From assembly GCF_003001935.1 (NCBI RefSeq), contig NZ_PVNG01000004.1, forward strand, positions 372,001 through 436,000: a stretch of 64,000 nucleotides of DNA. The letters run 5' to 3'. This DNA is from Nonomuraea fuscirosea (GTDB lineage Bacteria > Actinomycetota > Actinomycetes > Streptosporangiales > Streptosporangiaceae). Every line of letters begins with the position of its first letter. Position 1 is the stretch's first letter. Under the pieces are notes generated by a model. It had not been told where the DNA came from. It saw nothing but the letters and a program-made list of their open reading frames with translations, and searched no databases. Of the stretch, positions 8,554 to 17,065 are shown piece by piece. Position numbers and translations under genes: made by a program.

Positions 8554-9479
8554 ACGGCGACCTGCCTCTTGCCGAGGAAATGGTTGAGCGGCACGGCGAT
8601 GACCGTGACGATGAGGAAGAGCAGCACGTTGCCCGCGGTCGACAGGCCGAAGAAACCGGCCTGATACTGCTTGTAGATGATCGAGGCGATGGTGTCGCTG
8701 GTGAAGCCGGGCCCGCCGCGGGTCATCGTCCAGATGAGGTCGAACGAGCGCAGCCCGCCGATGAACGACAGGATGATCACCGAGTACGTCGCCGGCCAGC
8801 TCAGCGGCAGCGTGATGTGCCGGAACCGGTGCCAGGCGCCGCCCCCGTCCACGGCCACGGCCTGGTAGTACTCCGTCGGGATCGACATGATGCCGGCGAT
8901 GTAGATGACGGTGGCCAGCCCCACGCCCTTCCACACGTCCACCAGCGCCACCGACAACAGCGCAGTGGAGGCGTCGCCGAGCCAGTCGCGCCCGTCCACC
9001 CCCACCACCGCCAGCGCCTCGTTCACCAGGCCCGTGTCCGGCTTGAGGAGCATGCTGAAGGTGATGCCGACGGCCACCGTGGAGACCAGCGTCGGGAAGA
9101 ACACCACCGAGCGCAGGAAGCCGCGCAGCCGCAGCCGCGAGGTGAGCAGCACGCCCAGCAGCAGCCCGAGCACGACCTTGAGCCCGCTGGTGAGCACCGC
9201 GTAGAACAGAGTGTTGCCGAAGCCGATGCTGAGGTTCTGCTCGGCCAGGAAGTCGCGGAAGTTGTCCAGGCCGACGAACGTGCTGTCGAACAGCGTCCAC
9301 CGGGTGAGCGCGAAGTAGAAGGCCATGGCCGTCGGCACCAGGAAGATGACTCCGAAGACGACGGCGGCGGGCAGGTACAGCGCGTACGGGTAGGCCGCGT
9401 CGCGCCGGCGGCGGGAGGCACGGCCGGGGCCGGGGACCGGGCCGGGCCCCGTGCGGGGCCCGACGTGCTGCCTGGTCAC
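8550..9479 (-). CDS. Carbohydrate ABC transporter permease (MalF-like)
   Basis: 309 residues with a basic N-terminal cytoplasmic tail and six membrane helices. The EAA-type loop reads AVAVDGGGAWHRFRHITLP. The GTG at 9477-9479 overlaps the TGA of the binding protein gene (GTGA), implying translational coupling. Together with the next permease it forms the membrane channel of a CUT1 sugar importer. Confidence 0.9.
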   Translation of the reverse strand: MTRQHVGPRTGPGPVPGPGRASRRRRDAAYPYALYLPAAVVFGVIFLVPTAMAFYFALTRWTLFDSTFVGLDNFRDFLAEQNLSIGFGNTLFYAVLTSGLKVVLGLLLGVLLTSRLRLRGFLRSVVFFPTLVSTVAVGITFSMLLKPDTGLVNEALAVVGVDGRDWLGDASTALLSVALVDVWKGVGLATVIYIAGIMSIPTEYYQAVAVDGGGAWHRFRHITLPLSWPATYSVIILSFIGGLRSFDLIWTMTRGGPGFTSDTIASIIYKQYQAGFFGLSTAGNVLLFLIVTVIAVPLNHFLGKRQVAV

Positions 9480-10789
9480 CACCCCGCGAGACCCAGCTGC
9501 TTGGCCTGCTTCTCCACGTCCTTGTCGTACTGGGCGGCCCCCTCGGCGGGCGGCGTCAGCCCGGAGCCGACCGCGACCGTGATCTGCTCCAGCGACGGGC
9601 CCTTGACCGGGGAGACGAACTCCAGCGCCGGGGCCGTGGCGCCCTCGTCGACGTAGGCCTGCAGGTCCTTCGCGGCCTGGATGGCGTCCTCGGGCAGCTC
9701 GGCGCCCTTGATCCGGTACGGCCCCGTCGGCGGGACGGCCGCGGTGACCGCCTCGGCGGCCGGCGGCGAGGCGATGAACGCCAGGAACTTCTTGGCCGCC
9801 GCCACGTTCTCGCTCGTCTTGGCGATGTAGACGGCGGCCGGCTCCCAGACGGTGGCGCCGTTGCGTGACGCGTCGGGGCCCGGGATGCCGAAGAAGCCGA
9901 CGTCCGTGGCCGCCTGCGGCAGCGTGGCGATCACCGGCGGCAGGGCGGAGCTGAGCATCGCGTAGTGGGCGCCCTTGCCCTCGGCCAGCATCTTGACGCC
10001 CTGATCGTTGGTCGCCGAGCCGAAGCCCTCGTTCAGGTAACCCTTGGCGTGCACCTCGGCCAGGTGCTCGAACCCGGCCTGGGCGGCCGGGGTGCCGGCG
10101 AACTTGACCTTGTTCGCGGTGTAGTCGCGGGCGAAGGCCGGCACCGCCGCTTGCACGTTGAAGAAGTCGCCGAGCACGAACAGCTGCGAGGTCCAGCTGT
10201 CCTTGAACGTGCCGATCACGGGGGTGATCCCGGCCGCCTTGATCGTGTCGTTGTTGGCCATGAACTCGGCCCAGGTTTTGGGCACCTTCAGCTTCAGGCG
10301 TTCGTAGATCTTGCGGTTGTAGAGGATGCCGCCGCCGGTCAGCGTGCCGGCGGGGACGCCGTACGCCTTGCCGTCCTGGCTCACCACCGGCAGGTAGTCC
10401 TGCTGCACGCCGGCCAGCACCGGGTCGCCGGTGAGGTCGACCATGGTCTGCGCGGGGTTGAGCGCCTGGAGCAGCGAGCCGGAGTTGTACCAGAACACAT
10501 CCGACATGTCGCCCGTCGAGAGACGGGTCTTGACGATGTTGTCGCCCTCGCTGCCTCCCGGCCGCGTCTCCGTCTCGATCTTGATCTGGGGATTGGCCCG
10601 CATGAAGGCGTCCGTGAGCGCCTTGGCGGTGGCGGTGGTGCCCATGCTGTTGTCGACGAGGAACTTCAGCGTGACCGAGCCGTCGGCGGCCGGCCCCGAA
10701 CCGGCGCCCGAGCCGGAGCCGCACGAGGTCAGGGCCGCCGTCGTGAGAACGGCCAGGGCCGCTCCCGCCATGCGGTGCGAGGTCTTCAC
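9476..10789 (-). CDS. Extracellular sugar-binding lipoprotein of the ABC importer
   Basis: 437 residues, family 1 solute-binding protein. It has a signal peptide with lipobox LTSCG (Cys about 23), then a low-complexity Ser/Gly linker and the two-lobed binding fold. The GTG start at 10787-10789 has GGAGGGG seven bases upstream. It is first in the operon, followed by two permeases and a rhamnosidase, so the ligand is probably a rhamnoside or rhamnose-containing oligosaccharide (inference from context). LacI-type sites overlap its promoter region. Confidence 0.9.
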   Translation of the reverse strand: MKTSHRMAGAALAVLTTAALTSCGSGSGAGSGPAADGSVTLKFLVDNSMGTTATAKALTDAFMRANPQIKIETETRPGGSEGDNIVKTRLSTGDMSDVFWYNSGSLLQALNPAQTMVDLTGDPVLAGVQQDYLPVVSQDGKAYGVPAGTLTGGGILYNRKIYERLKLKVPKTWAEFMANNDTIKAAGITPVIGTFKDSWTSQLFVLGDFFNVQAAVPAFARDYTANKVKFAGTPAAQAGFEHLAEVHAKGYLNEGFGSATNDQGVKMLAEGKGAHYAMLSSALPPVIATLPQAATDVGFFGIPGPDASRNGATVWEPAAVYIAKTSENVAAAKKFLAFIASPPAAEAVTAAVPPTGPYRIKGAELPEDAIQAAKDLQAYVDEGATAPALEFVSPVKGPSLEQITVAVGSGLTPPAEGAAQYDKDVEKQAKQLGLAGW

Positions 10790-10807
10790 AACGCCCCTCC
10801 GGGTTCG

Positions 10808-10853
10808 TTGAAACGTTTTAACCGTCCCCCGATGGGAGTTAACGTAAGCGTTA
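10808..10853 (-). promoter_or_regulatory. Two LacI-type operator-like palindromes before the sugar transporter operon
   Basis: Site one (10808-10821) reads TTGAAACGTTTTAA, symmetric around a central CG with one mismatched pair. Site two (10840-10853) reads TAACGTAAGCGTTA with five-base arms. LacI-family operators typically have such CG-centred symmetry. Both lie 19-64 bases upstream of the binding protein start, where a bound repressor would block transcription. Confidence 0.55.
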
Positions 10854-10942
10854 CCTAGCAGGGCGTCAAGACTCGGATGGGGAACGGTCCCCGATCGACA
10901 TCCCTGTCATCCCGGGCTTATGGACGGCTTTCCTGGGCTGGA

Positions 10943-10958
10943 TGGGTAACGTTACCCA
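10943..10958 (+). promoter_or_regulatory. Perfect 16-bp LacI-type operator before the repressor gene
   Basis: TGGGTAACGTTACCCA is a perfect palindrome with a central CG. It lies 28 bases upstream of a TACAAT hexamer (10986-10991) and 65 bases upstream of the LacI start. Autoregulation is the simplest reading. Confidence 0.6.
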
Positions 10959-11023
10959 CTCCTGATGGCCGTGCCGCGGGGCTCGTACAATCGAGCGGCG
11001 TCCGGTCGAACGAGAGGCGGCAC

Positions 11024-12052
11024 ATGGCCATACGGCAGCGCAGGGTGACGATCACCGATGTGGCCAGGCACGCCCAGGTGTCCACCACGGCGGTGTCGAA
11101 GGTGCTGCGCGACGCCTACGGCGTCAGCGAGGCGATGCGCCTCAAGGTGCGGGCCGCCATCGACGATCTCGGCTACCGCCCGCACAACGCGGCCCGCGCC
11201 ATGCGCGGGCGCACCTTCACCATCGGCGTGCTGCTGCCGCACATCAGGAACCCGTTCTTCGCCGACATCATCGACGGCCTGACGGACGAGATCTCCGCCG
11301 GCGGCTACCAGGCCATCATGGTGCAGAGCGGCGGCCGCGACCCCGCCGCCGAGCGGCGCGCGAGCGACGCGCTGGTGGACCGGCAGGTGGACGGCGTCTT
11401 CTGGGTCGCCCCCGCCTGCGCCAGGGCCCAGCTCGAACAGCTGGCCGAGGACACCCCGCTCGTGGTGCTCGGCCGGCACGACCGCTCCTCCCGCTACGAC
11501 TGCGTCCTCGACGACGACGAGGTCGGGGCCGAGCTGGCGGTCGAGCACCTCATCGGGCTCGGTCACCGCCGCATCGCGCACATCGCCGACTCCCTCGTGA
11601 GCCGCTCGACCGCCCTGCTGCAGACCATCAGGGCCGCCACGTACGAACGGGTGATGACCGAGCACGGCCTGGCCGGGCACATCGCCGTGGCCAGCACCTC
11701 CTACACCGAGGAGGGCGGCTACGCGGGCACCCGCGAGCTGCTGTCCCGCGACCCGCGCCCCACCGCCATCTTCGCCGGCTCCGACCAGGCCGCCTTCGGC
11801 GCCCTCGCGGCCGTGCACGAGGCCGGCCTGACCGTGCCCGGCGACATCTCCGTGGCCGGATACGACAACGCCCGCGTGACCGGGCTCGCGCACATCGCGC
11901 TGACCAGCGTCGACCAGGACGGCGCGCTCATGGGCCGGACGGCGGGCCGGCTGCTGCTCGAACGCATCGGCGGGCGCACCGCCGCGGTGCGTTTCTCGGT
12001 CACCCCCACCCTCGTCACCCGCCGTTCCACGGCGCCCCCGGGTCCGGAGTGA
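11024..12052 (+). CDS. LacI family transcriptional regulator of the rhamnoside operon
   Basis: 342 residues. The N-terminal helix-turn-helix reads TITDVARHAQVSTTAVSKVL, followed by the hinge helix (RPHNAARAMRGR) and a periplasmic-binding-like sensor domain. It is divergent from the sugar importer operon and three palindromes lie between them, so it probably represses uptake and hydrolysis genes until a rhamnose-derived ligand binds. The ATG at 11024 follows GAGAGGCGG and starts directly before the DNA-binding domain. Confidence 0.92.
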   Translation: MAIRQRRVTITDVARHAQVSTTAVSKVLRDAYGVSEAMRLKVRAAIDDLGYRPHNAARAMRGRTFTIGVLLPHIRNPFFADIIDGLTDEISAGGYQAIMVQSGGRDPAAERRASDALVDRQVDGVFWVAPACARAQLEQLAEDTPLVVLGRHDRSSRYDCVLDDDEVGAELAVEHLIGLGHRRIAHIADSLVSRSTALLQTIRAATYERVMTEHGLAGHIAVASTSYTEEGGYAGTRELLSRDPRPTAIFAGSDQAAFGALAAVHEAGLTVPGDISVAGYDNARVTGLAHIALTSVDQDGALMGRTAGRLLLERIGGRTAAVRFSVTPTLVTRRSTAPPGPE

Positions 12053-12215
12053 TCGCGCGGGCTCGGGGGGGCGCACGCCGGACAAAGGGCCATATTCCTG
12101 CAAGTCCGTCGCCAAGATGTGGCAACGGCGGGTCTCGTCCCGGACACCGCTCCCTACGATTGAACCCATGACAGCTCCAACGGGTACGGCAGCGCAGGAC
12201 GGATCGAGGTAGAGC

Positions 12216-14366
12216 GTGCGGAGCCGCGCTGACGAGCGGATCCGGCCGTACACGGCGGGGCTGGACGAGGCCTTGGCCCGGGTCGTCCGCGACACCACGG
12301 CGCACATCGGCGCTATCTACCTGCTCGGCCCGCGCGGCGACGCGACGGACGACGGGGAGCAGATCCTGCTGATGGAGGCGGAGATCGGCCTGCCCGGCCA
12401 GATCGTGAAGCCGTGGACCAGGATCAGGACGAACGCGAGCGCGCCGGTGGCGGCGGCGGTCCGCCGGCGCCGGCTGATCTGGGTGCCCGACCGCCAGGAG
12501 ATGGCCGCCAGGTTCCCCGGGGCGGCGCTGGCGCTGCCGTACCGGTTCGCGTGCGTCGCCGTTCCCCTGTGGGACGGGTCCCGGCTGTGGGGGGCGCTGG
12601 TCCTGCTCTGGCCGGCCTCGCGCCCGGCCGAGCTGGCCGCCGCCGAGCGGGAGACCGTCGAGGCCGCCGCGCACAACATGGCCACCCTGCTGGCGCAGGC
12701 GGCCGACAGCGGGCACGCGCTGGAGCCCGCCGGCGAGCCGCGCGTGCTGCCGCAGGGGCGGGCCCTGATGCCGGAGCCGCATGCCGCCATGGCCGGCTAC
12801 CTCGACCGGCTCAGGGGCGCCTGCGTCGCGCTCAACCTCGACGGCGTCATCACCTTCGCCGACGCGACCGCGGCCGCCCTGCTCGGCTCCGACGTGGCCG
12901 ACCTGCGCGGGAAACCGCTGTGGGAGGTGGCCGCGTGGCTGAAGGACCCGGTCTTCGAGGACCGTTGCCGGGCCGCGGTGGTCAGCCAGGAGCTCACCTG
13001 GTGCACCGCCCGCCATCCCGACGGCCGCGAGCTGCGGTTCTGGCTCTATCCCGACCCGTCGGGCATCAGCCTGCGCATCACTCCCGCCGCGCAGGACGAC
13101 CCGGCCAACGCCTACCCGCGCGATCCCTCCGCCGGCGCGGCGGGCATGCACCGGGTGGACGTCTACTACAACTTCCTGCACATGGTGGCGGGCCTGACCA
13201 GAGCCCTGAACGTCCGGGAGGCCGTCGACCTGATCGCCGACCACGTCATGCCGGTGTTCCGGGCCGCGGCCATGACGATCGTGATCGCCGAGGGCGGCCG
13301 GATGCGGATCGTCGGCTCCCACGGCTACCCGGCCGACGTGCTCGACAGGTTCGACGGGCTGCCCCTGAACGCGCCCACGCCCGTGGCGCAGGTCCTGCGC
13401 AGCGGCGAGCCGCTGTTCGCGGGCAGCTGGAGCGAGCTCGGCGAGCTCTATCCCGAGCTGAGCCGCGACGATCCGATGCAGGCGTGGGCGTTCCTGCCGC
13501 TGGCCGTCTCCGACGACATCTTCGGCACCTGCGTGCTCGCCTTCGACCAGCCCCACCCCTTCACCGCCGAGCAGCGCGCCACGCTCACCGCCCTGGCCGG
13601 GATGATGGGCCCGGCGCTCGACCGCGCCCTCGTCTACGACACCAAGGACCGGCTCTCCCACACCCTGCAGACCTCCCTGCTGCCCGGCAGCCTGCCCGAG
13701 ATCGCCGGGCTGGAGGTGGCCGCCCGCTACGTGCCGGCCACGCGGGGCGTCGGCGTCGGCGGCGACTTCTACGACCTCATCAAACTCGACGACACCACCG
13801 TCGCGGCCGTCATCGCGGACGTCCAGGGACACAACATGACCGCCGCCGCGCTCATGGGCCAGGTCCGCACGGCCATCCACGCCCACGCCGCGACCGGCGC
13901 CGGCCCCGGCGACGTGCTCATGCACACCAACCGCCTGCTCATCGACCTGCGCGCCGACCTGTTCACCAGCTGCCTGCTCGTCTACATCAACCTGCGGCTG
14001 CGCACGCTCTGCGCGGCCAACGCGGGGCACCTCCCGCCGCTGCTGCGCCCGCCGAGCATGCCCGCCGAGGTCATCGACGTGCCACCCGGCGTCCTGCTCG
14101 GCATCGACTTCGACGCCGACTATCCCACCGTGCAGACGCCCTTCCCGCCCGGCGCCGTCCTGGCCCTCTACACCGACGGCCTGGTCGAGTCGCCGGGGAC
14201 CGACCTCGACGAGGCCATCGGCGGGCTCGCCGCGCACCTCACCCGCGCCTGCGACGAGCCCCTCGAACACCTCACCGACGGCCTGCTCGACCACGCGCCC
14301 CACACCAGGCACCGCGCCGACGACATCGCGCTCCTGCTGCTCCAGCACCGCGCGGCGTGCGGCTGA
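12216..14366 (+). CDS. GAF/PAS-domain SpoIIE family protein phosphatase
   Basis: 716 residues. Order: GAF-like sensor (about 1-160), a PAS-like segment (about 195-290), a second GAF (about 300-465) and a PP2C/SpoIIE phosphatase domain (about 485-710). Metal-binding aspartates are visible in GGDFYD, DVQGHN, LYTDGL and DDIALLLL. Such proteins dephosphorylate STAS anti-anti-sigma factors after sensing small molecules. No STAS or RsbW gene adjoins it; candidate partners lie at 26-29 kb. The GTG start has GAGGTAGA upstream. Confidence 0.9.
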   Translation: MRSRADERIRPYTAGLDEALARVVRDTTAHIGAIYLLGPRGDATDDGEQILLMEAEIGLPGQIVKPWTRIRTNASAPVAAAVRRRRLIWVPDRQEMAARFPGAALALPYRFACVAVPLWDGSRLWGALVLLWPASRPAELAAAERETVEAAAHNMATLLAQAADSGHALEPAGEPRVLPQGRALMPEPHAAMAGYLDRLRGACVALNLDGVITFADATAAALLGSDVADLRGKPLWEVAAWLKDPVFEDRCRAAVVSQELTWCTARHPDGRELRFWLYPDPSGISLRITPAAQDDPANAYPRDPSAGAAGMHRVDVYYNFLHMVAGLTRALNVREAVDLIADHVMPVFRAAAMTIVIAEGGRMRIVGSHGYPADVLDRFDGLPLNAPTPVAQVLRSGEPLFAGSWSELGELYPELSRDDPMQAWAFLPLAVSDDIFGTCVLAFDQPHPFTAEQRATLTALAGMMGPALDRALVYDTKDRLSHTLQTSLLPGSLPEIAGLEVAARYVPATRGVGVGGDFYDLIKLDDTTVAAVIADVQGHNMTAAALMGQVRTAIHAHAATGAGPGDVLMHTNRLLIDLRADLFTSCLLVYINLRLRTLCAANAGHLPPLLRPPSMPAEVIDVPPGVLLGIDFDADYPTVQTPFPPGAVLALYTDGLVESPGTDLDEAIGGLAAHLTRACDEPLEHLTDGLLDHAPHTRHRADDIALLLLQHRAACG

Positions 14367-14480
14367 CCGCCGCAAAACGTGCACGAAACGCAATGATGCG
14401 CGCTATGTATGTTCGGTACGCTTGCGCCTTCGCCGGACGGGCGGGCCCGGGAGCGGCTCGCCCGGGAACAGGACGTGCCG

Positions 14481-15818
14481 ATGACCGACAACAGCCTGAC
14501 CGAGGAATCCCGCGCCGCCAACCCCACGGCGACGCGCGGAGTCCTGCCCGCGAACCTGGTCGAGCGGGCCGGCTGCCCGTTCGATCCGCCGTCGGGGCTG
14601 CGGGAACGGCGCGGGCGGGGCGCCGTCCAGCCGCTGCCGTTGGCGAACGGCGCGGCGGCCTGGCTGGTGACCGGCTTCGAGGAGGCCCGTACGGTCCTGG
14701 CGGACCCGCGCTTCAGCGCCGACAAGGTTCGCCACCGCGAGGCCATGTCGCTGCGGCCGCACGAGGTGGCCGACCTGGCGGCCGGGAAGGCGCCGCGGGC
14801 GCCGGCCGTCGAGAGCCGGCAGGACGGGCTCTTCGTGTTCATGGACCCGCCCGAGCACACCCGGATCCGGCGGCTGCTGACCGGCCAGTTCACGGTACGG
14901 CGGATGCGGGCCCTGGACAAGCGGGTCACCGAGATCGCCGTCGAGCACATCGAGGCGATGCGGGCCGCCGGGACCGAGGCCGACCTCGTCCCCGCGTTCG
15001 CCCTGCCGCTGCCCTCGCTGGTCATCTGCGAGCTGCTCGGCGTCGACTACGCCGACCGGGCCGAGTTCCAGGAACGCACCGCCGTCTCGCTCAACTCCGC
15101 CGCGCCGCCCGAGGCGCGGGCCGAGGCGGGCGCCGCGCTGCACGCGTTCATGCGCCGGTTCGTCGCGGACAAGCGCGCCCGTCCCGCCGACGACCTGCTT
15201 TCCGGCCTCATTCACGACGCCGACCCGCCGCTGACCGACGCCCAGCTCGTCGACATCGCCACCGTGCTGCTCGGCGCCGGCCACGAGACCACCGCGAACA
15301 TGCTCGGCCTGGGCGCCTTCGCGCTGCTGGAGCACCCCGGCCAGCTCGGCGCGCTGCGTGACGATCCGGGACTGATCGACGACGCCGTCGAGGAACTGCT
15401 GCGGTATCTGTCGATCATCCAGCTCGGCGTCAGCCGGGTCACCACCGAGCCGGTCACCGTGGGCGGCGTGGACCTCCCCGCCGGCGCCACGGTCGTGATC
15501 GCCACGCCCGAGGTCAACCGCGACGAGCGGCACTGGGGCGACCCCGACCGGTTCGACGTGCGCCGCCCCCGCGCCTCGCACCTGGCCTTCGGGCACGGCA
15601 TCCACCAGTGCCTGGGCCAGCAGCTGGCCCGGGTCGAGATGCGGATCGGCCTGCGCGAGCTGATCACCCGCCTGCCCGGCCTGCGCCTGGCCGTGCCCGC
15701 GGGACAGGTGCCGCTGCGTGACGAGATGCTCATCTTCGGCGTGCACTCCCTGCCCGTCACCTGGTCCTGGTCCCGATCGGCCGCTCCCGAGCCGGCGTCG
15801 CGGCAGGGCCGGCGATGA
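14481..15818 (+). CDS. Cytochrome P450
   Basis: 445 residues, soluble bacterial class. Landmarks: I-helix oxygen-activation motif GAGHETT, the ExxR motif in VEELLR, and the haem loop FGHGIHQCLG with the axial Cys377. It resembles CYP105-type enzymes. The ATG at 14481 is chosen because AGGAC lies upstream and the longer frame has atypical codons. No ferredoxin or reductase gene is nearby, so electrons must come from elsewhere. Substrate unknown. Confidence 0.92.
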   Translation: MTDNSLTEESRAANPTATRGVLPANLVERAGCPFDPPSGLRERRGRGAVQPLPLANGAAAWLVTGFEEARTVLADPRFSADKVRHREAMSLRPHEVADLAAGKAPRAPAVESRQDGLFVFMDPPEHTRIRRLLTGQFTVRRMRALDKRVTEIAVEHIEAMRAAGTEADLVPAFALPLPSLVICELLGVDYADRAEFQERTAVSLNSAAPPEARAEAGAALHAFMRRFVADKRARPADDLLSGLIHDADPPLTDAQLVDIATVLLGAGHETTANMLGLGAFALLEHPGQLGALRDDPGLIDDAVEELLRYLSIIQLGVSRVTTEPVTVGGVDLPAGATVVIATPEVNRDERHWGDPDRFDVRRPRASHLAFGHGIHQCLGQQLARVEMRIGLRELITRLPGLRLAVPAGQVPLRDEMLIFGVHSLPVTWSWSRSAAPEPASRQGRR

Positions 15819-15884
15819 GTTTCCGCCGCCGCGGACGTCGGTACGGGTGACACATCGGCCCAGCACACGGATGAGGACCTGACA

Positions 15885-16220
15885 GTGGATCTCTTCGCCG
15901 GCATCCCCGTGACCGACTACGCGGCGGCCTCGCCCTGGTACGAGCGGTTCTTCGGGCGGCCGCCGTCGTTCCTGCCCAACGACATCGAGGCGGTGTGGGA
16001 GACGGCCGAGCACCGCTACGTCTACATCGTCCAGGACCCGCGGCGGGCGGGGAACGCCCTGGTGCTGCTGTACGTCGGCGACCTGGACGAGCGGGTCGCC
16101 GAGGTCGCGGGGCGGGGGATCGAGCCCGCGGAGCGGGAGACGTTCGACGGGGGCGCGACCAAGGTGATCTACCGGGACCCCGACGGCAACGAGATCAGCC
16201 TGGGCGGCGGCCCGGCCTGA
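15885..16220 (+). CDS. VOC (glyoxalase/dioxygenase) superfamily protein
   Basis: 111 residues, a single two-module vicinal-oxygen-chelate fold. The start MDLFAGIPVTDYAAASPWYE and the C-terminal YRDPDGNEISLG are typical. The fold can bind a metal or a drug; a specific reaction cannot be assigned. The GTG start at 15885 follows GAGGACCTGACA. It lies 66 bases after the P450 on the same strand and may be co-transcribed. Confidence 0.85.
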   Translation: MDLFAGIPVTDYAAASPWYERFFGRPPSFLPNDIEAVWETAEHRYVYIVQDPRRAGNALVLLYVGDLDERVAEVAGRGIEPAERETFDGGATKVIYRDPDGNEISLGGGPA

Positions 16221-16223
16221 CCC

Positions 16224-16291
16224 GGCCGGTCCGGCGGCGCTACGACGCGGCCGGACCGGCGGCGCTCTGCCGCGGCCGGTTCGGCGAGGTC
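16224..16291. repeat. 25-bp tandem repeat between VOC and TetR stops
   Basis: 2.7 copies with starts at 16224, 16249 and 16274; the core GGCCGG[TA]CCGGCGGCGCT recurs in the first two, and GGCCGGTTCGGC in the third. The array fills the gap between the convergent stop codons at 16220 and 16290. Confidence 0.75.
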
Positions 16292-16976
16292 AGGGGTTCG
16301 GCCCGGCCGGGTGGCGGGGCGCGGTCAGCGGCAGGAGCACGTCGTCGACGACGGCGACGACGTCCTCCTCGCTCACGTGCCCCTTCTGCATCGTCTCGGT
16401 CAGGATCAGGCGCGGCCCGACGGACGCGATCAGCGGCGTCACCGCCGCCGGGTCCGCCTCGCCGCGCTCGGCGGCGGCGCGCAGCCGTCCGATGAGGATG
16501 TCCTGGTGGGGGACGATGACCAGGGTACGGACGGCGTCGTGCAGCTCCGGCGGGCGGCCCCGGTCGGTCAGCAGCGGGATGATGGCCCGGCCGCGCGGCT
16601 CGTCGAGCACCCGGGCCAGGCCGCCGAGCAGGGCGAGCAGGTCGCCGCGCAGGGTGCCGGTGTCGGGCACGGAGCTGTCGGCGAACCCCTCGACCGGATC
16701 GTTCATGGCGTCCAGCAGCAGCTCGGCGGGGCTCGGCCAGCGGCGGTAGAGCACCGACTTGCCGGTCCCCGCGCGGGGGGCGAGCTTGTCGAAGGCGAGC
16801 GCGTCGTACCCGTGCCGGGCCAGCTCCTCGAACGCGGCCCGGTAGATCGCCCTGGTCAGCGCCTCACCCCGCCTGCGGGTGGACCTGCCCGCCGAATCGG
16901 CGGCGGGGCGAGGTGCGGAGTCGGCGGAGTCGGCGGGATGCGGCAGCACGTCTCCGGTTATAGCCGACCCGGGCAC
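16290..16976 (-). CDS. TetR family transcriptional regulator
   Basis: Up to 228 residues. The DNA-binding domain (about 36-82) has GYDALAFDKLAPRAGTGKSV as the helix-turn-helix core, followed by YRRWPSPAELL, and a C-terminal ligand domain of the TetR_C type. The 30-residue Asp/Ser/Pro-rich N-terminus is unusual, and a shorter start is possible; the GTG at 16976 is the longest form. It diverges from an amidohydrolase, with a palindrome in the gap. Confidence 0.85.
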   Translation of the reverse strand: MPGSAITGDVLPHPADSADSAPRPAADSAGRSTRRRGEALTRAIYRAAFEELARHGYDALAFDKLAPRAGTGKSVLYRRWPSPAELLLDAMNDPVEGFADSSVPDTGTLRGDLLALLGGLARVLDEPRGRAIIPLLTDRGRPPELHDAVRTLVIVPHQDILIGRLRAAAERGEADPAAVTPLIASVGPRLILTETMQKGHVSEEDVVAVVDDVLLPLTAPRHPAGPNP

Positions 16977-17028
16977 GCGGCCGCGTTGGACATGCCAGCT
17001 CCCCGGGGACTAGCCTCACTCCATTAGA

Positions 17029-17042
17029 GGACAAATCTGTCC
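17029..17042. promoter_or_regulatory. Inverted repeat GGACA-N4-TGTCC, probable TetR operator
   Basis: Perfect five-base arms in the 89-base gap between the TetR start and the amidohydrolase GTG at 17066, 24 bases upstream of the latter. Position and symmetry fit control by the neighbouring TetR protein. Confidence 0.5.
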
Positions 17043-17065
17043 CTTATATGGAGGAGGGCTCCATC

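Noticed and set aside
12015..14393. 792-codon open frame antisense to the SpoIIE phosphatase
   Set aside because: Composition is the usual antisense shadow of a GC-rich gene (Gly/Arg/Val-rich, no domain); the plus-strand gene has clear domains.
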